From JBLNDJ01 sp050261515 (GTDB taxonomy: Bacteria; Acidobacteriota; Terriglobia; Bryobacterales; Bryobacteraceae), in NCBI GenBank assembly GCA_050261515.1, contig JBLNDJ010000047.1:1-36380 (forward strand): DNA of 36,380 bases, read 5' to 3'. Position 1 is the first letter of the stretch; every line of letters starts with the position of its first letter. Positions 23,437 to 32,704 of the stretch are shown piece by piece. The translations under genes and the position numbers were made by a program. The notes under the pieces are model-generated. The model saw only the letters and a list, made by a program, of their open reading frames with translations. It ran no database searches and was not told the DNA's origin.

Positions 23437-23877
23437 ATGGGCAGGACAGTTGTGCTGTTTTTGTCGCTGCTCGTAGCAACGACGGGGGCTTTTGGGCAGC
23501 GCGGGGGCGGCCGCGGCGGGTTTGGCGGCGGGCACGGTGGATTCGGCGGCGGGCGCGGCGTGTTCGGCGGCGCGCACGGTGGATTCCGCGGCGGGCACGG
23601 TGGCGCGCACTTCATGGGCCCGCGCAGGGGTTTTGGAGCGCACGGCTTCGGACGGTTTCGGGGCGGGTTTCATGTGCGGCCGCGGGTGGGCCCGAGGTTC
23701 AGCTTTGGCTTCGGCTTCGGCTTTGGCTACGCGCCGTGGTATTACACGCCCTACTACTATGTCCCCTACACCTACGTTCCTTATTACTACGCTCCTTATT
23801 GCTACTACGCGCCGCCTTACTACTACTACTGCGTTCCGCCGCCTCCGCCGGACGATCCTACGGACGCGACCGAGTGA
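23437..23877 (+). CDS. Secreted Gly/His/Tyr-rich low-complexity protein
   Basis: A 146-residue secreted protein of highly biased composition. Signal peptide about 1-20 (ending AFGQ). Residues 22-80 are Gly/Arg/His repeats of the GGGHGGFGGG type, about 85-100 is a Phe/Gly stretch (SFGFGFGFG), and 104-135 is a Tyr/Pro tract (YYTPYYYVPYTYVPYYY). It ends in PPPPPDDPTDATE. No domain is recognised. The Gly-His part could bind metal and the Tyr part could cross-link or adhere. Its 3' end overlaps the 3' end of the RND permease by 20 bases. It is a real gene by its signal peptide, composition and start context, but its role is unknown. Confidence 0.7.
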   Translation: MGRTVVLFLSLLVATTGAFGQRGGGRGGFGGGHGGFGGGRGVFGGAHGGFRGGHGGAHFMGPRRGFGAHGFGRFRGGFHVRPRVGPRFSFGFGFGFGYAPWYYTPYYYVPYTYVPYYYAPYCYYAPPYYYYCVPPPPPDDPTDATE

Positions 23878-26800
23878 TGTAGTAGTTCACGGCGGGCGTG
23901 ACAATCAACGAGAGTACCATCGAGGCCAGGATGCCGCCGATCACGGCGATCGCGAGCGGCCGCAGCATCTGCGAGCCGGCGCCGAGGCCGAGTGCGAGCG
24001 GCGTCATGCCCGCCACCGTGGCGAGTGCAGTCATTGCGATCGGCCGCAGCCTGCGCTCGCCCGCCTGGATCATGCTCGCTTCGGCCGGGGCGCCTTCCGC
24101 GCGGAATTTCTGGTCCGCGTCGAGCAGCAGAATGCCGTTCTTGGCGACGATGCCGATTACCATGATCAGGCCCATGAACGATGACAGGTTGAACGTCGTC
24201 CCCGTCATGAGCAGGGCCACGAAGACGCCGGCCGTCGAAAGCAGCGCGGAGGCGACGATCGCCGCCGGCGCCGCGAAGCTGCCGAACTCGAACAGCAGCA
24301 CGATGAACACCAGCAGCACGGCGAGCACGAGCACGAACGCCAGGTCGCGGAACGACTTCTGCTGCTCTTCGTAGGCGCCGCCGTAGGCGACGCGGATCGC
24401 GGGCGGAAGGCGAAGCCCGGCGACGGCGGCCTGCACGGAGTCCATCGCGGCGCCCAGGTTCACACCTTCCAGACGCGCCGTCACGGCGACATCGCGCTGG
24501 AGGTTCTCGCGCCGGATCTCGGTCTGGCCGGGCAGTTCCTCGAGCGTCGCCAGCGAGCCGAGCGTGGCCGTTCTCCCGGTCGAGCTGACGAGCAGCGTGT
24601 TGCGGATCGCGTCCATCGAGGCGCGCGTGCGCTCGGGGAACCGCACGCGGATCGTGTAGGCGCGATCGTTGACCACGACCGGCGTGGGCGCGGGCTCGCC
24701 TTGCAGGATCGCGCTGGCGTCGAGCTCGACCTCCTGCGGCGTGAAGCCCGCGCGCGCCGCGATGGCGGGGTCTACGTGAAACACGGCCGCCGGGCCGCTG
24801 ATCGTGTTGTCGATTCCGTTCAGTACGTCCACGACGCCGGGGATTTTCCGGATCGCATCGGCGACGCGCGGCGCCCAGGCGCGCAACAACTGCGGGTCCT
24901 GCGCGAACAGTTTGATGTCGATGGGCTGCGGCGCGCTCGTGAGGTCGCCGATCATGTCCTGGAGCAGTTGCAAGAACTCCACCTGGAGCACCGGCTGCCG
25001 TTGCGCGATCTTGCCGCGAATCTCGGCCATGATCACTTCGGAGTCGCGCTCGCGGTCGTGCTTGAGCTTGACGGAAATATCGCCCGTGTTCGCCTCGGTG
25101 ACGGCGGCGAGGCCGAGTTGCAGGCCCGTGCGGCGCGACGTGCTCTCGACCTCGGGCGTCTCGTGGATGATGCGCTCGACGGCCGAGATCACGCGATTCG
25201 TCTCGTTGAGCGACGAGCCCGCGGGCATGATGTAGTCGATGATGAAGCCGCCCTCGTCCATGCCGGGGAGCAGGTCCGAGCCGATGGCGCGGTAGCAGGC
25301 GAATGACGCGGCGACGAGCAGCGCGCTCGAAAGCGCGAGCGCCCAGGGATGCCGCAGGCAGATGCGCAGCGCGCTCTCGTAGATGCGCATCAGGCGGCCC
25401 GGGACGGCGCGGTGCTTGCCACCGCCCTGCGCTCGGAGGAAGTAGTGGCTCAGCGCCGGGGTCCAGGTGAGCGCGAGCGCAAGCGAGGCACCGAGCGCCA
25501 CCGCCACCGTGACGGCAAGCGCGCGGAAGAACGTGCCGGTCACTCCCGCGATGGAGACCAGCGGGAGGAACACGACGATCGGCGTGACCGTGGAGCCGAT
25601 CAGCGGAACGCGGATTTCGCGGATCGCGTTGCGGACCGCCCCGGCGCGCGTCTCGCCCGCGTCGCGATGCAGCACGATGTTTTCGACCACCACGATCGCG
25701 TCGTCGATCACCAGCCCCACCGCCGCGGCCAGGCCGCCGAGCGTCATCAGGTTGAAGCTCTCGCCCGCCGCACGCAGCACGATGAAGCTGATCGCGACGG
25801 TCGCGGGAATCACGAGCCCCGCCACGATCGACGTTCCCCAGTCGCGCAGGAACAGCACAAGAATCAGAGAGGCCAGCACGAGCCCGATCAGTATGGCGTC
25901 GCGCACACTCTTGATCGACTCGTTGACGATCTCCGATTGATCGTAGAACGGCTGAAGCACCACCCCGCGCGGCAGTTCCTTGCCGATGCGCTCGATTTCG
26001 GCGTGGACCTCGCCGGCGACGAGCACCGTGTTGCTGTCCGGCTGGCGGTGTATGCTCAGCAGCACGGCGCGCTTGCCGCCCGCGGTCACGACGGTGTAGA
26101 CGGGCTTGACCGCGGCGAGCACCTGCGCCACGTCGCCGATGCGGACCGGCACTCCGGCGGGCGTGGTCTTGACGGCGATCTTCGAAATCTGCGAAGCGTC
26201 GCGCGCCTGCCCGCTGACCAGGCTCAGCACAAGTTCGTGCTCGCGGTCGATCAGGCCAGGAGAATCGATCAGGTTGCTGCGGCCGATCGCGTCGAGAATG
26301 TTGGGGACGGTCGTTCCCGTTTCAAGCAGCTTGGCCGGGTCGCAGCGCACTTCGAACTCGGGCTCTTCCCCGCCCTGCACCAGAACCGTCGAGACGCCGT
26401 TGAGCCGGTTCAGCCGCGGCTTCAGCTCGTAGGTCGCCGTCTCCCAGAGGTTCGTCATGGGCACGGTGTCCGACGTCAGACTGTAGCCCATGATCGGAAA
26501 CGCCGCGAACGTCAGACGGCCGGCGGTGATCCTCGCCGTGGGGGGCAGCGAGCTCTGCACGCGCGCCAGGGCGGCGTTCACGAGCTCGAGCGTGCGGAAC
26601 ATGTCCACGTTCCACGAGAAGAACAGATCGACTTCCGCCGACCCGCGGCTGGTGACGGACCACACGCGCTCCAGGCCCGGCACGGTGTTGAGGACCTCTT
26701 CGATCGGGCGCGTGACCGTGACGAGCATCTGGTCGATGGGCGCGACGCCGTTATCGACGCCCACGACGATGCGCGGGAAATCGGTCGATGGAAAGACGGC

Positions 26801-26878
26801 CACCGGAATCGAGAACGCCAGGTACACGCCGACCGCGACCAGCGTGAGGATGACGAAGATGACCGGCTTGCCGCTCAT
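23858..26878 (-). CDS. RND efflux transporter permease
   Basis: A 1006-residue inner-membrane pump of the RND superfamily (AcrB/CzcA-like), which drives export by proton antiport. TM1 is near the N-terminus (FVILTLVAVGVYLAF), two large periplasmic loops are present, and TM4 has the paired acids Asp392/Asp393 in GLVIDDAIVVVEN, the form usual for organic-compound (HAE-type) pumps. Metal pumps usually differ here, but the substrate is not settled by this. It starts abruptly (MSGKPVIFV) about 10 residues shorter than typical. The ATGA overlap with the adaptor gene shows coupling. It is the last gene of the operon. Confidence 0.95.
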   Translation of the reverse strand: MSGKPVIFVILTLVAVGVYLAFSIPVAVFPSTDFPRIVVGVDNGVAPIDQMLVTVTRPIEEVLNTVPGLERVWSVTSRGSAEVDLFFSWNVDMFRTLELVNAALARVQSSLPPTARITAGRLTFAAFPIMGYSLTSDTVPMTNLWETATYELKPRLNRLNGVSTVLVQGGEEPEFEVRCDPAKLLETGTTVPNILDAIGRSNLIDSPGLIDREHELVLSLVSGQARDASQISKIAVKTTPAGVPVRIGDVAQVLAAVKPVYTVVTAGGKRAVLLSIHRQPDSNTVLVAGEVHAEIERIGKELPRGVVLQPFYDQSEIVNESIKSVRDAILIGLVLASLILVLFLRDWGTSIVAGLVIPATVAISFIVLRAAGESFNLMTLGGLAAAVGLVIDDAIVVVENIVLHRDAGETRAGAVRNAIREIRVPLIGSTVTPIVVFLPLVSIAGVTGTFFRALAVTVAVALGASLALALTWTPALSHYFLRAQGGGKHRAVPGRLMRIYESALRICLRHPWALALSSALLVAASFACYRAIGSDLLPGMDEGGFIIDYIMPAGSSLNETNRVISAVERIIHETPEVESTSRRTGLQLGLAAVTEANTGDISVKLKHDRERDSEVIMAEIRGKIAQRQPVLQVEFLQLLQDMIGDLTSAPQPIDIKLFAQDPQLLRAWAPRVADAIRKIPGVVDVLNGIDNTISGPAAVFHVDPAIAARAGFTPQEVELDASAILQGEPAPTPVVVNDRAYTIRVRFPERTRASMDAIRNTLLVSSTGRTATLGSLATLEELPGQTEIRRENLQRDVAVTARLEGVNLGAAMDSVQAAVAGLRLPPAIRVAYGGAYEEQQKSFRDLAFVLVLAVLLVFIVLLFEFGSFAAPAAIVASALLSTAGVFVALLMTGTTFNLSSFMGLIMVIGIVAKNGILLLDADQKFRAEGAPAEASMIQAGERRLRPIAMTALATVAGMTPLALGLGAGSQMLRPLAIAVIGGILASMVLSLIVTPAVNYYITRSRP

Positions 26879-28074
26879 CGTTCGATCCGGACCTTGGCGC
26901 CGTCCGGAAGCCCGAGTCCGCCCACGGTGACGACGCGCTCGCCCGGCTCGAGCCCGCGCAGGATTTGCACCTTGTCCGGCTCGCGGATACCGACTTCGAC
27001 CTTCTTCTCATGCACTGTCGAATCGCTTCCCACCACAAGCACCGAGTTCGACGGCAGCAGGGCCGGAGGGGGCACGACGACGGCGTCCGGCACGGTCGCC
27101 GCGACGATCGACACCTGGACGGATGCGCCGGGCTTCAGGCGCTCCGCCGGGTTCGCGGCGCGCACCCAGACCTGCACGGTCGTGCTGCTCGGATCGACGG
27201 CGGGACTCACGACGACGACCTTGCCCGGAAGCTCCGCGCCGCCGTCCTGCGCGATCGCGGCCTCGTCGCCCGCCTTCACGCGCGCGGCGTCGCGCTCCGG
27301 GACGCTGGCGCGCGCGACCACTTGCGAGATGTCCATCACGGTGAGGAGCGGCGTCCCGGCGCCGGCCATCTCGCCCGCGTAGAGCGGGCGGTCCGTGACC
27401 ACGCCGTCGAGCGGACTGCGGATCTCGGAATACGAAAGCTGCGCCGAGGCGGATTCGTAGTGCCCTTTGGCCGCTTCGAGTTGCGCCGCGGCGCCCTTGA
27501 GGGTCTGCTCTTTTTCGACGCGCTCGAGCGAGGCGAGGTGCTTCCGCGCGTTCTCGCTTTGCGCTCTCGCCTGCACGTAGGCCACGTGCGCCTCGTCCAC
27601 CAGCCGCCGCGCCAGCGCCCCTTCGCGGAAGAGCTGGTCCCGGCTTTCATAGAGCTTCTTTGAAGCATCGAGAGCCTGGGCCGCGGCCTCCGCGTCGAGC
27701 TCCGCCTTCGCCAGCTCCTGGGGGAGCGATGCTGCCGTGGTGCTGTGATACGCCGCCTGCGCCTGGTCGTACTGCGCCTTGCTTTCAAGCGCGGCGGCCG
27801 CGAGGTCGCGGTTTTCGAGCACGGCGAGCAACTGTCCCTTACGGACGTGGTCGCCGCGATTCACGTAGAACATGCGAACCGGCGCGCTGATTTTGGGTGT
27901 GAGGCCGGCCTGGTCGCGCGGGTAGAGAATCGCCTCGGCCCGCACGATCTCCCGGATCGGCTCGCGCCGCACGGCGGCGACCTGGACCGGCGCAACAGCC
28001 TCCGTCTCCTGCTCCTCTTTCCGGGAACAGCCGGCGGCCAGGAGGAGAATGAAACAGAGGCAGGTCACACGCAT
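26875..28074 (-). CDS. RND efflux periplasmic adaptor (MFP/HlyD-type) lipoprotein
   Basis: A 399-residue membrane-fusion protein linking the RND pump to the outer-membrane channel. The lipobox LAAGC puts the lipidated cysteine at Cys16. A lipoyl-like segment follows (about 57-95, APVRMFYVNRGDHVRKGQ), then a long coiled coil (about 96-205) rich in Ala/Glu/Gln, the lipoyl return (about 215-240, RSPLDGVVTDR), a beta-barrel, and a membrane-proximal domain. It overlaps the permease start by 4 bases and the TolC-like stop by 1 base (TGATG). Substrate class is as uncertain as for the pump. Confidence 0.95.
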   Translation of the reverse strand: MRVTCLCFILLLAAGCSRKEEQETEAVAPVQVAAVRREPIREIVRAEAILYPRDQAGLTPKISAPVRMFYVNRGDHVRKGQLLAVLENRDLAAAALESKAQYDQAQAAYHSTTAASLPQELAKAELDAEAAAQALDASKKLYESRDQLFREGALARRLVDEAHVAYVQARAQSENARKHLASLERVEKEQTLKGAAAQLEAAKGHYESASAQLSYSEIRSPLDGVVTDRPLYAGEMAGAGTPLLTVMDISQVVARASVPERDAARVKAGDEAAIAQDGGAELPGKVVVVSPAVDPSSTTVQVWVRAANPAERLKPGASVQVSIVAATVPDAVVVPPPALLPSNSVLVVGSDSTVHEKKVEVGIREPDKVQILRGLEPGERVVTVGGLGLPDGAKVRIER

Positions 28075-29345
28075 CAGAGCACCCCCGTGAGCGTCTGGAT
28101 TTCGGCCAGCGCCAGCCGGTATCTGGTGACGCCGTCATCGTACGCATTCCGCGCCTGCGTAAGCGTGGTCTGGGCGTCGGACACCTCGAGCGCCGTTGCC
28201 TCTCCCGCGCCGTAGCGCAGCAGCGTGAGCCGCAAGCTGTCGCCGGCAAGGTCCACGGACCGCCGCAGCGAATCCAACTGCGACCCCGCCGCTTTCGCCT
28301 CGGCGTAGAACGCATTCAGATTCGCGAGCAGCATGCGCCCGGTGAACCCGAGATCCACATTCGCCTGCTCGAGCCGCAACTGCGCCTGCTTCACGCGGCT
28401 GCGGGACGCGCCCCAGTTCCACACGGGAATCGTGAGCGTGGCTTGCGCCATAGAGCCCAGGTTCCGCAGATGATCGCGATTGAAGACGGCGAATTCGTTG
28501 GCGTTGATGCCCCAGAAATAGTCGAACGACAGCGACGGCAGCAGGGCGCCGCGGGCCGCCGAGACGCCGAGCGTTTCCTGCCGTACGGATGCCTGGGCCG
28601 CGCGCAACTCGGGACTGTGGCTCGCCGCGCGCTCCCGAATTTCGTTGAAAGCGGGCAGCGGCGGCACGGATTCGAAGTCGTCGGCGACCGTGAAATCCTG
28701 CCGGAAATCCGGGAACAGCAGCACGGCGAGGCCGATGCGGCTGCGCTCCACGTTGGCAACGGCGTCCTGCGCCTCGCGCAAGCGCTGCTCCACCAGAATC
28801 CTGGCCTTCACGACATCGGCGCGCGCCACCTCGCCTCCGCTCTCCTGTTTCTCGGTGATGTCGAGAAACCGCCGCGCTTCCTCGATGCCCTGCTGCGCGT
28901 TGCGCGATTTGCGCTCGGCCGCCACCAGACCGTAGTAACTCTGGACCACGGTGGCGACGAGCCCGCGCGCCGCGATCTCTGCCCGCGCCTGCGCCACGGC
29001 CTCCGCCGCGGCCGACCGCCGGTACTCCGCGGTCTTGACCGGAGCGAAGATGTCGCCGTGCACGACGGCCTGGCTGCTATAAACGTGCACGCCGTCGTTG
29101 GCCACAAACACACCGGAGGGAAGGCCGTTGGGCTGCGTGTAGATGAACTGATTGAATGCGCCGAGGCTGGGCAGCAGCGCCGCTTTGGCCTGCGCGCGGT
29201 CTTCATGCGCCAGATCCGCGGCGATGACCGCGCTCCGAAGCTGCGGGCTGTTCTTCCGCGCGAGCGCGATTGCGTCTTCTAAGTTGATGGTCTCGCCGCT
29301 GACGAACGCCGCGCAGAGAAACAGTATCGGAATGCGGTACGGCAT
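28074..29345 (-). CDS. TolC-family outer-membrane efflux protein
   Basis: A 423-residue outer-membrane channel protein of the tripartite efflux system. A signal peptide (about 1-18) is followed by the repeat start INLEDAIALARKNSPQLR, which is typical of TolC/OprM family repeats, and a second repeat begins about residue 210 (ERAASHSPELRAAQ). The start at 29345 is chosen because it gives the signal peptide at the N-terminus; an ATG 15 bases upstream (29360) is possible. Much longer upstream open frames run through the histidine kinase and are rejected. It sits between the kinase and the adaptor in the operon. Confidence 0.92.
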   Translation of the reverse strand: MPYRIPILFLCAAFVSGETINLEDAIALARKNSPQLRSAVIAADLAHEDRAQAKAALLPSLGAFNQFIYTQPNGLPSGVFVANDGVHVYSSQAVVHGDIFAPVKTAEYRRSAAAEAVAQARAEIAARGLVATVVQSYYGLVAAERKSRNAQQGIEEARRFLDITEKQESGGEVARADVVKARILVEQRLREAQDAVANVERSRIGLAVLLFPDFRQDFTVADDFESVPPLPAFNEIRERAASHSPELRAAQASVRQETLGVSAARGALLPSLSFDYFWGINANEFAVFNRDHLRNLGSMAQATLTIPVWNWGASRSRVKQAQLRLEQANVDLGFTGRMLLANLNAFYAEAKAAGSQLDSLRRSVDLAGDSLRLTLLRYGAGEATALEVSDAQTTLTQARNAYDDGVTRYRLALAEIQTLTGVL

Positions 29346-29371
29346 CACCGTCGTCCCCATTGTAGGGGCGG

Positions 29372-30703
29372 CTACATGAATGCAGGATGAACGGGGAGCG
29401 ACACGCTGAAAACGCTCCCCTTCTCGGACGTTTGCGAGAGTTCGAGCGTGCCGCGATGCGATTCGGCGATCCACTTCGCGATGGGCAGCCCGAGCCCGAA
29501 GCCGCCCTGCGAGCGGGAACGCGCCGCATCGACGCGATAGAACCGCTCGAACACGTGCGGCGCCGATTCGGGAGGGATACCGATCCCGGTGTCGGAGACA
29601 ACGATGCGGACGCGATCCGCCGCGGCTTCGACCGCCACCGCGACCGCGCCGCCCGCGGGCGTGTAGCGGATCGCGTTGTCGGCCAGGTTCAAGACCAGGC
29701 GGCGCAGCAACTCCTGGTCGCCTCGAAACGGCACGTCGGCCGCGGCCGAGCAGCGGAGTTCGATGCCCTTGTGCGCCGCCAGCGGCCGCAACGACCGGCA
29801 GCACTCCTCGACCAGCTCGTTCAGATAGAACTCTTCGAGGTTGAGCGGGCGGCGGCCCGCGTCCGCGCGCGCGAGGTTGAGCAGATCGTCCACGAGGCGC
29901 GAGAGGCGCCGGGCTTCGTCGCGGACGGCCTCGAGCGATTCGCGATATTCCTCGGGCTCGCGAGGGCGCGCGAGCGCGACGTCCGCTTCCCCCCGGATGA
30001 CGGAGAGCGGCGTGCGCAACTCGTGCGAGGCGTCGGCCACGAAGCGGCGCATCGTTTCGAACGATTGCTCCAGGCGCGAGAGCAGCTCGTTGAACGAGCC
30101 CGCCAGCAGCGCAAGCTCCGCGGCCGCCCCCTTGGCTTCGAGCCGTTCGTCGAGATTCTTTTCGGTGATCCGCGCAGTCTGCTTCGACAGGGTCACCACC
30201 GGCCGCAGGCTCCAGCCGGCGAGCAGGTAGCCGCCGGTTCCGGCGATCAGGATCGCGATGGGTAAGGCGATCAGAAAAAGCCGGACCAGTTCGTTCAACT
30301 GCGACGTGATGCTGCTGACGGGCGCCGCGGCAATCAACCGGTACGCGCCGCTGCGGGAGCGCGCGACCGCCGTCCTGAGGCCTCCCCCGGCGAGCCCGCG
30401 GGCGGCGCGCGGGTCGCTCGCCGCCAGCAGCCGCGAGCCCTCGAAGATGGAGATCAGCGTGCCCTCCCCGCGCATCGCCTCGAACGTCTCGGCGGCGGCC
30501 GCGGCGGTATCGCCCTTCGTCTCGGCGAGCTCGGCCTCGAAGAGATTCACGGCGGTGTTGGCGTCGCCGAGCAGCACGCTGTCCAGGTTGCGGTAGAGGT
30601 TCCTGGCGAGCAGCGCGTAAAGGAACACGCAGAAGGCCGCCAGCAGCGCCGCGAAAAACAGCAGGTACCACGCGGTGAGGCGGGCGCGCAGGCTGTTAAG
30701 CAT
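29372..30703 (-). CDS. Sensor histidine kinase of the efflux operon
   Basis: A 443-residue membrane histidine kinase. TM1 is about 10-32, the periplasmic sensor about 33-140, TM2 about 141-163, and a HAMP linker about 164-216. The phospho-acceptor is His227 in DASHELRTPLS. The ATP-binding domain has Asn343 (LADNAIRYTP), Asp371 and Gly373 (DTGIGIPP) and the GFGLGL motif (401-406). The ATG at 30703 overlaps the response-regulator stop by 8 bases; longer starts upstream are rejected. It is followed 26 bases later by the TolC-like gene, so it probably senses what the pump exports, or envelope stress. Confidence 0.95.
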   Translation of the reverse strand: MLNSLRARLTAWYLLFFAALLAAFCVFLYALLARNLYRNLDSVLLGDANTAVNLFEAELAETKGDTAAAAAETFEAMRGEGTLISIFEGSRLLAASDPRAARGLAGGGLRTAVARSRSGAYRLIAAAPVSSITSQLNELVRLFLIALPIAILIAGTGGYLLAGWSLRPVVTLSKQTARITEKNLDERLEAKGAAAELALLAGSFNELLSRLEQSFETMRRFVADASHELRTPLSVIRGEADVALARPREPEEYRESLEAVRDEARRLSRLVDDLLNLARADAGRRPLNLEEFYLNELVEECCRSLRPLAAHKGIELRCSAAADVPFRGDQELLRRLVLNLADNAIRYTPAGGAVAVAVEAAADRVRIVVSDTGIGIPPESAPHVFERFYRVDAARSRSQGGFGLGLPIAKWIAESHRGTLELSQTSEKGSVFSVSLPVHPAFM

Positions 30704-31379
30704 CGCCGTCCCCCGGCGAAAAGATGTAGCCCTCGCCCCGGCGCGTGTGGATGAGGGCGCGGCCAAACCCCTCGTCGATCTTCGCGCGCAGCCGCCGTAT
30801 GTAGACGTCGATGATGTTCGAGAGGGGATCGAAGTTCTCGTCCCAAACGTGCTCGGCGATCTCGCCGCGGTTCACGATGCGGTTCTGGTTCCGCATCAGG
30901 AATTCGAGCAGCGCGTACTCCTTGGCGGTGAGGCTGATGGGACGACCGGCGCGCGCGACCGAGTGGTTCGCGGTGTTGACCGTGAGGTCGCAGGACTGCA
31001 TCACCTCGGGACGAAACTCGCGGGCGCGGCGGAGCAGGGCGCGGATGCGCGCCAGCAGCTCGGCGAAATCGAACGGCTTGGTGAGGTAATCGTCGGCGCC
31101 GGAATCGAGGCCGGTGACGCGGTCGTCGACGGCGTCCCGCGCGGTCAGCATGAGAATAGCGTCGCAAAACCCGAGCGCGCGCAGCTCGCGGCAGACCGTG
31201 TAGCCGTCCTTGACGGGCAGCATGACGTCGAGGATGACAAGGTCGTAATCGTTGATCCCGGCCAGGTAGAGGGCTTGCGCGCCGTGGCCCGCGACGTCGA
31301 CTGCATAGGATTGCTCCCGCAGTCCCTTGGCGATGAACCGCGCCACGCGCGGCTCGTCCTCGGCAAGCAACAACCTCAC
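30696..31379 (-). CDS. OmpR/PhoB-family response regulator of the efflux operon
   Basis: A 227-residue transcription factor. The receiver has the acidic pair in LAEDEP, the phospho-acceptor Asp51 (VILDVMLP), Thr79 and Lys101 (LTKPFD). The winged helix-turn-helix output domain (about 128-222) has LTAKEYALLEFLMRNQNRIV and VYIRRLRAKID, as in the OmpR/PhoB class. The start is GTG with AGGAAGT upstream. It is the first gene of the RR-HK-TolC-adaptor-pump series and lies 24 bases after the GlpF-type gene. It should bind direct repeats in front of its own operon; I could not identify them. Confidence 0.96.
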   Translation of the reverse strand: MRLLLAEDEPRVARFIAKGLREQSYAVDVAGHGAQALYLAGINDYDLVILDVMLPVKDGYTVCRELRALGFCDAILMLTARDAVDDRVTGLDSGADDYLTKPFDFAELLARIRALLRRAREFRPEVMQSCDLTVNTANHSVARAGRPISLTAKEYALLEFLMRNQNRIVNRGEIAEHVWDENFDPLSNIIDVYIRRLRAKIDEGFGRALIHTRRGEGYIFSPGDGDA

Positions 31380-31403
31380 TTCCTGATTCTATTCCGTGGG
31401 GAG

Positions 31404-32174
31404 CTACTTCACCGGCAGGTGGCGGCGGATCGCCAGATCCCAGAGGGCGGCTCCGATCAGTCCACCGAGGACCGGGCCCACGATCGGAATCCAGAAAGCG
31501 TTGGTGCCGTCCGTCAGGCCGTTGTTCCGGAAACCCGCGGCCACGGTGAACAGGCGCGGGCCGAAGTCGCGCGCGGGGTTGATCGCGTAGCCGTGCATAC
31601 CGCCGAAGGACATGCCGATCCCTACGACCACCAGGCCGATCAGCAGCGGCGCCAGGTTGCCCGCCATCATATTGTGCTCGTCGGAGATCGCAAAGATCAG
31701 CAGCAGCAGGAGCGCGGTTCCGATCACCTGGTCGAGCAGGCCGGCAAGGGGCGCCTGCGGGAACGCCGGGAAGGTCGTGAAGATTCCCGCGGTGCGCTCG
31801 AGCAGCGGGTCCGCTTTGTGGAACGCGGGGCGGTACTCCCAGTAGACGATCGCCGCCGCGAGGAACGCTCCGGCGGTCTGGGCGAAACTGTACGGCAAGA
31901 CCTTGCGCCATGGGAAGCCGCGGAACACAGCAAACGCGATAGTCACGGCCGGGTTCAGATGCGCTCCGCTGATGCGGCCCGCGATGTAGATTCCCATGGT
32001 GACGCCGAGGCCCCACGCGATCGTGATATTCGTGAAGCCGCCGTGGACGATCTCGCCCGGCGCGCCTCCTCCGAAAAGCGCGACCATCGCCACCACTCCG
32101 TTGCCGAACAGGATCAGCACCAGCGTTCCGATAAACTCTGCCGAGAGTTCCGGAAATAGCGGCTTCGGTTTCAC
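31404..32174 (-). CDS. GlpF-type aquaglyceroporin (MIP family)
   Basis: A 256-residue channel of the major intrinsic protein family. NPA motifs lie at 74-76 (HLNPAVT) and 199-201 (INPARDFGP). The Asp203 after Arg202 and Trp54 in the AWGLGV stretch match glycerol facilitators (E. coli GlpF Trp48, Arg206, Asp207), with Tyr197 in place of Phe200. So glycerol or a small polyol is the likely substrate rather than water alone. The start at 32174 overlaps the HIT stop as GTGA; another GTG 12 bases upstream has no ribosome-binding site. No glycerol kinase is nearby. Confidence 0.9.
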   Translation of the reverse strand: MKPKPLFPELSAEFIGTLVLILFGNGVVAMVALFGGGAPGEIVHGGFTNITIAWGLGVTMGIYIAGRISGAHLNPAVTIAFAVFRGFPWRKVLPYSFAQTAGAFLAAAIVYWEYRPAFHKADPLLERTAGIFTTFPAFPQAPLAGLLDQVIGTALLLLLIFAISDEHNMMAGNLAPLLIGLVVVGIGMSFGGMHGYAINPARDFGPRLFTVAAGFRNNGLTDGTNAFWIPIVGPVLGGLIGAALWDLAIRRHLPVK

Positions 32175-32656
32175 GCCGTTTCCCACGCGCGGCGGAGCTT
32201 AGCGTAGGTGACCGGCAGTTCTTCGGGCAGCACGCGCGTTTCTCCCACCGTGGTCATGAAGTTCGCGTCGGCAATCCAGCGCGGCACTACGTGCATATGA
32301 ATATGCCCGGCGACGCCGGCGCCCGCGCTCTCGCCGATGTTCATCCCGAGGTTCATGCCCGCCGGGCGATAGATGGCCCGCAGGTGCTTGTCGGCCTGGC
32401 GCGTGAGATCGATCATCTCGGCCAGCGTCTCCGTGCCCGCTTCCTCGAGCGTGGGAACGTGCGCATATGGCACCACCATCAGGTGCCCGCTCGTATAGGG
32501 GAACAGATTGAGGATGATGAAATTGCGCTCGCCGCGGTGGATGATGAAGTTGCGCTCGTCCTGATTTTCGGCGATCTTCGCGCAGAACACGCACGCATCG
32601 CGCGGGCCCGCCGTGCTGATGTAGCGATACCGCCAGGGACTCCAGAGATAGTCCAT
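32171..32656 (-). CDS. HIT family hydrolase
   Basis: A 161-residue nucleotide hydrolase or transferase of the histidine-triad superfamily, probably acting on a dinucleoside polyphosphate or nucleotide conjugate. The triad motif is GHIHMHVVP (His118, His120, His122). CVFC (22-25) probably binds zinc structurally, as in some branches. The N-terminal MDYLWSPWRYRYI is a familiar start in Acidobacteriota and Actinobacteria members related to Ap4A phosphorylases. It is followed by the GlpF-type channel with GTGA overlap. Substrate not assignable by sequence. Confidence 0.92.
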   Translation of the reverse strand: MDYLWSPWRYRYISTAGPRDACVFCAKIAENQDERNFIIHRGERNFIILNLFPYTSGHLMVVPYAHVPTLEEAGTETLAEMIDLTRQADKHLRAIYRPAGMNLGMNIGESAGAGVAGHIHMHVVPRWIADANFMTTVGETRVLPEELPVTYAKLRRAWETA

Positions 32657-32704
32657 TGCTCTAAGCCGTGGGGAGTGGCGCGGCCGAACGTCCGGCCGCG
32701 GGAA

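Noticed and set aside
29346..30671. TolC-like gene starting at 30671 (865 residues)
   Set aside because: The extra part is the histidine kinase read in another frame; a signal peptide begins at 29345.
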